Part shown: positions 61,618 to 64,000 of the stretch, piece by piece | How positions within the stretch are numbered: position 1 is the stretch's first letter | Layout of the letters: each line of letters opens with the position of its first letter | NCBI GenBank assembly: GCA_015501585.1 | Contig: JADNRY010000261.1 | Location: forward strand, 23,262 to 87,261 | From: Rhodocollybia butyracea | Lineage: Eukaryota > Basidiomycota > Agaricomycetes > Agaricales > Omphalotaceae | DNA length: 64,000 nt | Direction: 5' to 3' | Notes under the pieces: generated by a model | The model's database searches: none | What the model was told of the DNA's origin: nothing | Seen by the model: the letters and a program-made list of their open reading frames with translations, nothing else | Translations under genes and position numbers: made by a program

Positions 61618-64000
61618 TCTATGAGATAAACAGGGAGTCAACATCGCACACATCTTTGATTTAACCCTTGCTACCATCCTTTCGCCTCCGCTCGTATGGA
61701 ATTGTGGAATGTCGTGGAGGAGTACATCCTCTTCGTCTTCGATACTTTGACTTTCCAGCCTGGTGGAAAATTGGTTCAACGAGATAGGGCGCTGACTCGT
61801 GGATGCTCGTGAAGTGGAAGAAGGTCCAGCTGATGACCGTGAAGTTGAAGCAGGTGCAGCCTGGATTTCTTAGTTACGGACGGCCTCGATTCTCTGCTCA
61901 CATAAATGTGTTAGATTACGCCGGTTCCATATCTCCTGTCACATACCTGGTTGTGGTTTGTCTGAACGAGAACTTTTTGGCTTGTCTGAACGAGAACTTT
62001 TTGGCTTCGCTGTCTTCTTTAAGTTAACAAGTGGTCCCACTATATTGGATGCGGTTAGAAAGATTAAATTTACCAGGTAACTCGTTACCTTTTGGCTTCG
62101 TCTGTGAATCTGCAGTCTGGGAATCTGTCTTCCTTCTTTTGGGTGGTGGGCTTTTTGCAGACTGAGGGCTGTCTGGTGTGTGACTTGTTCCTGTGTGAGT
62201 CGTATGTTTCCAGAGCCTGTCTCTTCATACGGGTTTTGAAAGCTTACCATTGTCGCTTTTTCGTTCCAATGTATCAACAGACTTTTCTTGAGCTACCATT
62301 CGAGAGTTTCCAGCCCTTGTAGTTTTCCGACTGCCTTTGGACGGAGGAGGTCTCAGTAGTTCATCGTCTGATGATCGGTCCCCAACTTTGAGACGCAGAA
62401 ATCTTTGCCGGGGACTGAAGAGCAGCAGCAGTGGGCTTCACCGGAGATATAAGCATGGCCTGAAAGTCTATTTCCATGTCAGCTGAGAGAAAACCGATTC
62501 AGCATGCGAATGGGTCAAACTAATAAACATACCTCCAGATAGGGAAGCTTCATCGGTAGGAAAGCCCAGTTCTCCCTCTATGTTTAAATAAATCAGAATT
62601 CAAAACTCATCGATATAATGTACCTTCTTCCGTGACGCCCATTCCCTCAGCGTCGGTGCTCTGGAACGCATGAGGATCTTCCGCAATATCCATTCCGTCT
62701 ACGTCGGTGGTGGGTGCTGACTCGAACGCCTGAGGATCGGGTTGACTTTGATTTTCCAGAAGAGAATTTTGCACGATGTCCATTTCACCATCTTCGTTTT
62801 CCTTTTCTGGTGCCTGCGCCGTTTCTTCAGGCGCCTTTTCCTTGCCCTTCCCTTGCGACTCATTTACGTTTCTTAGGTTTCTCTGGCGCATTGATGGGGT
62901 CTTGAATCGCTTCTCCGTCCTCTGGACCTGCATCAACTATATCTCCACTGAGAAGACCTGCCAGCTCTATCGATGTTTAGGTGAAAAAGACAAATAGCCT
63001 ATGCAAGCGCGCAATAAGCCTACCTTTGGCAAGATTTTATGCACGAAGGCATCGTACATGTCTTTCTTTCCGCGTGCTAAAATTGTTGATCAAAATATCG
63101 GTGGAATTTTCAGCAAGTAAATGAATCGCTTTGACTTCTTTTTTCTGTGGTTGTCGATGCGCTCTCCCCGAATCTGAATCTCGTCTTGGGATGACCACGA
63201 TTGATCCTGTCCGCATAAAGTTTACGCTTTAGCGTTCTAGGAAAATAGAATGCTCACAAAAAATATCACTACATCTGCTATGGACAAGTTGAGCCCCGCG
63301 CTTCCGACGCTGGAAAAGATCAACACCCGCGCGCTATCAGGCTTGTAAAATTCTGCCACTGTCTCGGTTCGTTTGTCGAATGACATGGTGCCATCAATCG
63401 CTAAGGATTCAGTTCCATTGTAGAGTCGAAGAACCTAAGTAAAAATCAGTAATATTCCGTGGTACCGCGCAATAAAGCCTGACCTTTCGAAGTAAGGCCG
63501 TCATTGAGGGAAATTCCGAATAAATCAAAATTTTCCGAGTCTTTAAGTGGCTGAGTGCGGGGTCAAGCTTAGAGATTTTTGGAAAAATAAGCTTTCCGTC
63601 AGTAAATGTCACATCAGGAACATCATCCCGATTGAGATAGTAGGCGCAGATCTTCGCACAGACGTCCATTTTCGTAGACTTGATATTTTTCCACTCCGCC
63701 AACGATTTAAAATTGGGGTTTGGACTATTGGGATCCGATTTAGCGTATGCAACGCACAGCCGATATTCGAGATAGAATTTCTGCATATGAAACAGGTTAA
63801 TAACAGACACTTGAAGTGGATTTTTTATACCTTTGTTTGGAACTTGCCCGTATTATTTCCCGAGATGACACTGACAACAATTTGTCAACAAATCAAATTC
63901 TGTTTAAGAAAACTTACTTTGCTTTCGCATCATCTGCTCGCTGCGTAAGGATCTCAGTCTCCCGATCGGTCAGAGATAAAATCCAATGATATCTTTGTAC
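61618..64000 (-). CDS. SNF2-family helicase, C-terminal part (runs off the window)
   Basis: Minus-strand exons between 64000 and about 62900 encode the SNF2 helicase C-terminal lobe in order: NLFHMQKFYLEYRL, SKLDPALSHLKTRKILIYSE, FPSMTALLRKV, NGTESLAIDGT, VLIFSSVGSAGLNLS, IADVVIF, DQSWSSQDEIQIRGRAHRQP, and ARGKKDMYDAF. The loop around RGRAHRQP is motif VI with the arginine finger. Downstream (about 62930-61618) is a long acidic, repetitive tail with GMDIAEDPHAFQSTD-type repeats and SSRSDKPKSSRSDKP, split by several introns. The family remodels chromatin or clears DNA-bound proteins. The N-terminal lobe with Walker A lies beyond the right edge. Tail exon joins were not resolved. Confidence 0.75.

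Overview
The window looks like nuclear DNA of a filamentous agaricomycete (basidiomycete). Genes are split by many short GT-AG introns, mostly 43-57 nt. The recognisable families (fused OrsD/RecQ-type helicase, Ulp1-type SUMO proteases, JmjC proteins, TET/JBP-like dioxygenase, SNF2-type helicase) are typical of such genomes. A Rhizoctonia/Ceratobasidium-like source is my guess; nothing here proves it. I worked out exon models by hand by matching splice sites to reading frame, and most close exactly on a multiple of three.

Left part (1-14.8 kb): a duplicated module in which a Ulp1-type protease gene (+ strand) converges on a small zinc-finger-like gene (- strand). Both copies of the zinc-finger-like gene (2.3-3.4 and 8.9-10.0 kb) are intact. 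The protease partners at 1-2.05 and 6.9-8.6 kb are decaying, and a third, intact protease gene lies at 10.5-13.2 kb. Between the modules is a 925-residue JmjC protein. Two related small coiled-coil genes, one dead and one intact, follow at 13.8-14.8 kb.

Middle-left (15.2-24.5 kb): a ribonucleotide-reductase small-subunit homologue that keeps the fold and C-terminal tail but appears to have lost the metal ligands. Next comes a divergent gene pair: a zinc-finger protein that is a diverged paralogue of the 2.3/8.9 kb genes, and a very large gene joining OrsD-like zinc fingers, a segment with a tyrosine-recombinase-like R...GH...Y signature, and a RecQ-type helicase.

Centre (24.5-51.2 kb): gene-poor and dominated by tRNA-like units. 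The main family has about 20 full-length and at least a dozen truncated copies between 26.1 and 37.6 kb, with outliers at 40.7 and 45.4 kb. Copies have A box, B box, a variable insert in the anticodon arm and usually a T-run terminator. Other tRNA-like families occur on both strands. An intact JmjC gene (31.6-33.4 kb) sits inside the array. Also here are a coiled-coil gene between 35-bp direct repeats, a CSTF2/Rna15 pseudogene that keeps introns, and a 900-bp tandem triplication.

Right part (51.9-64 kb): a 709-residue protein with ATP-grasp-like features, a weakly supported multi-exon gene, a minisatellite, a 110-bp satellite, a 322-residue TET/JBP-like dioxygenase candidate, a large palindromic cluster centred near 58.7 kb, a second JmjC gene with the same exon plan as the one at 31.6 kb, and the C-terminal part of an SNF2-family helicase running off the right edge. 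Several families (Ulp1, RecQ/OrsD, TET/JBP-like) are known to travel with fungal mobile elements, so the window reads as a transposon-rich accessory region with scattered host genes.
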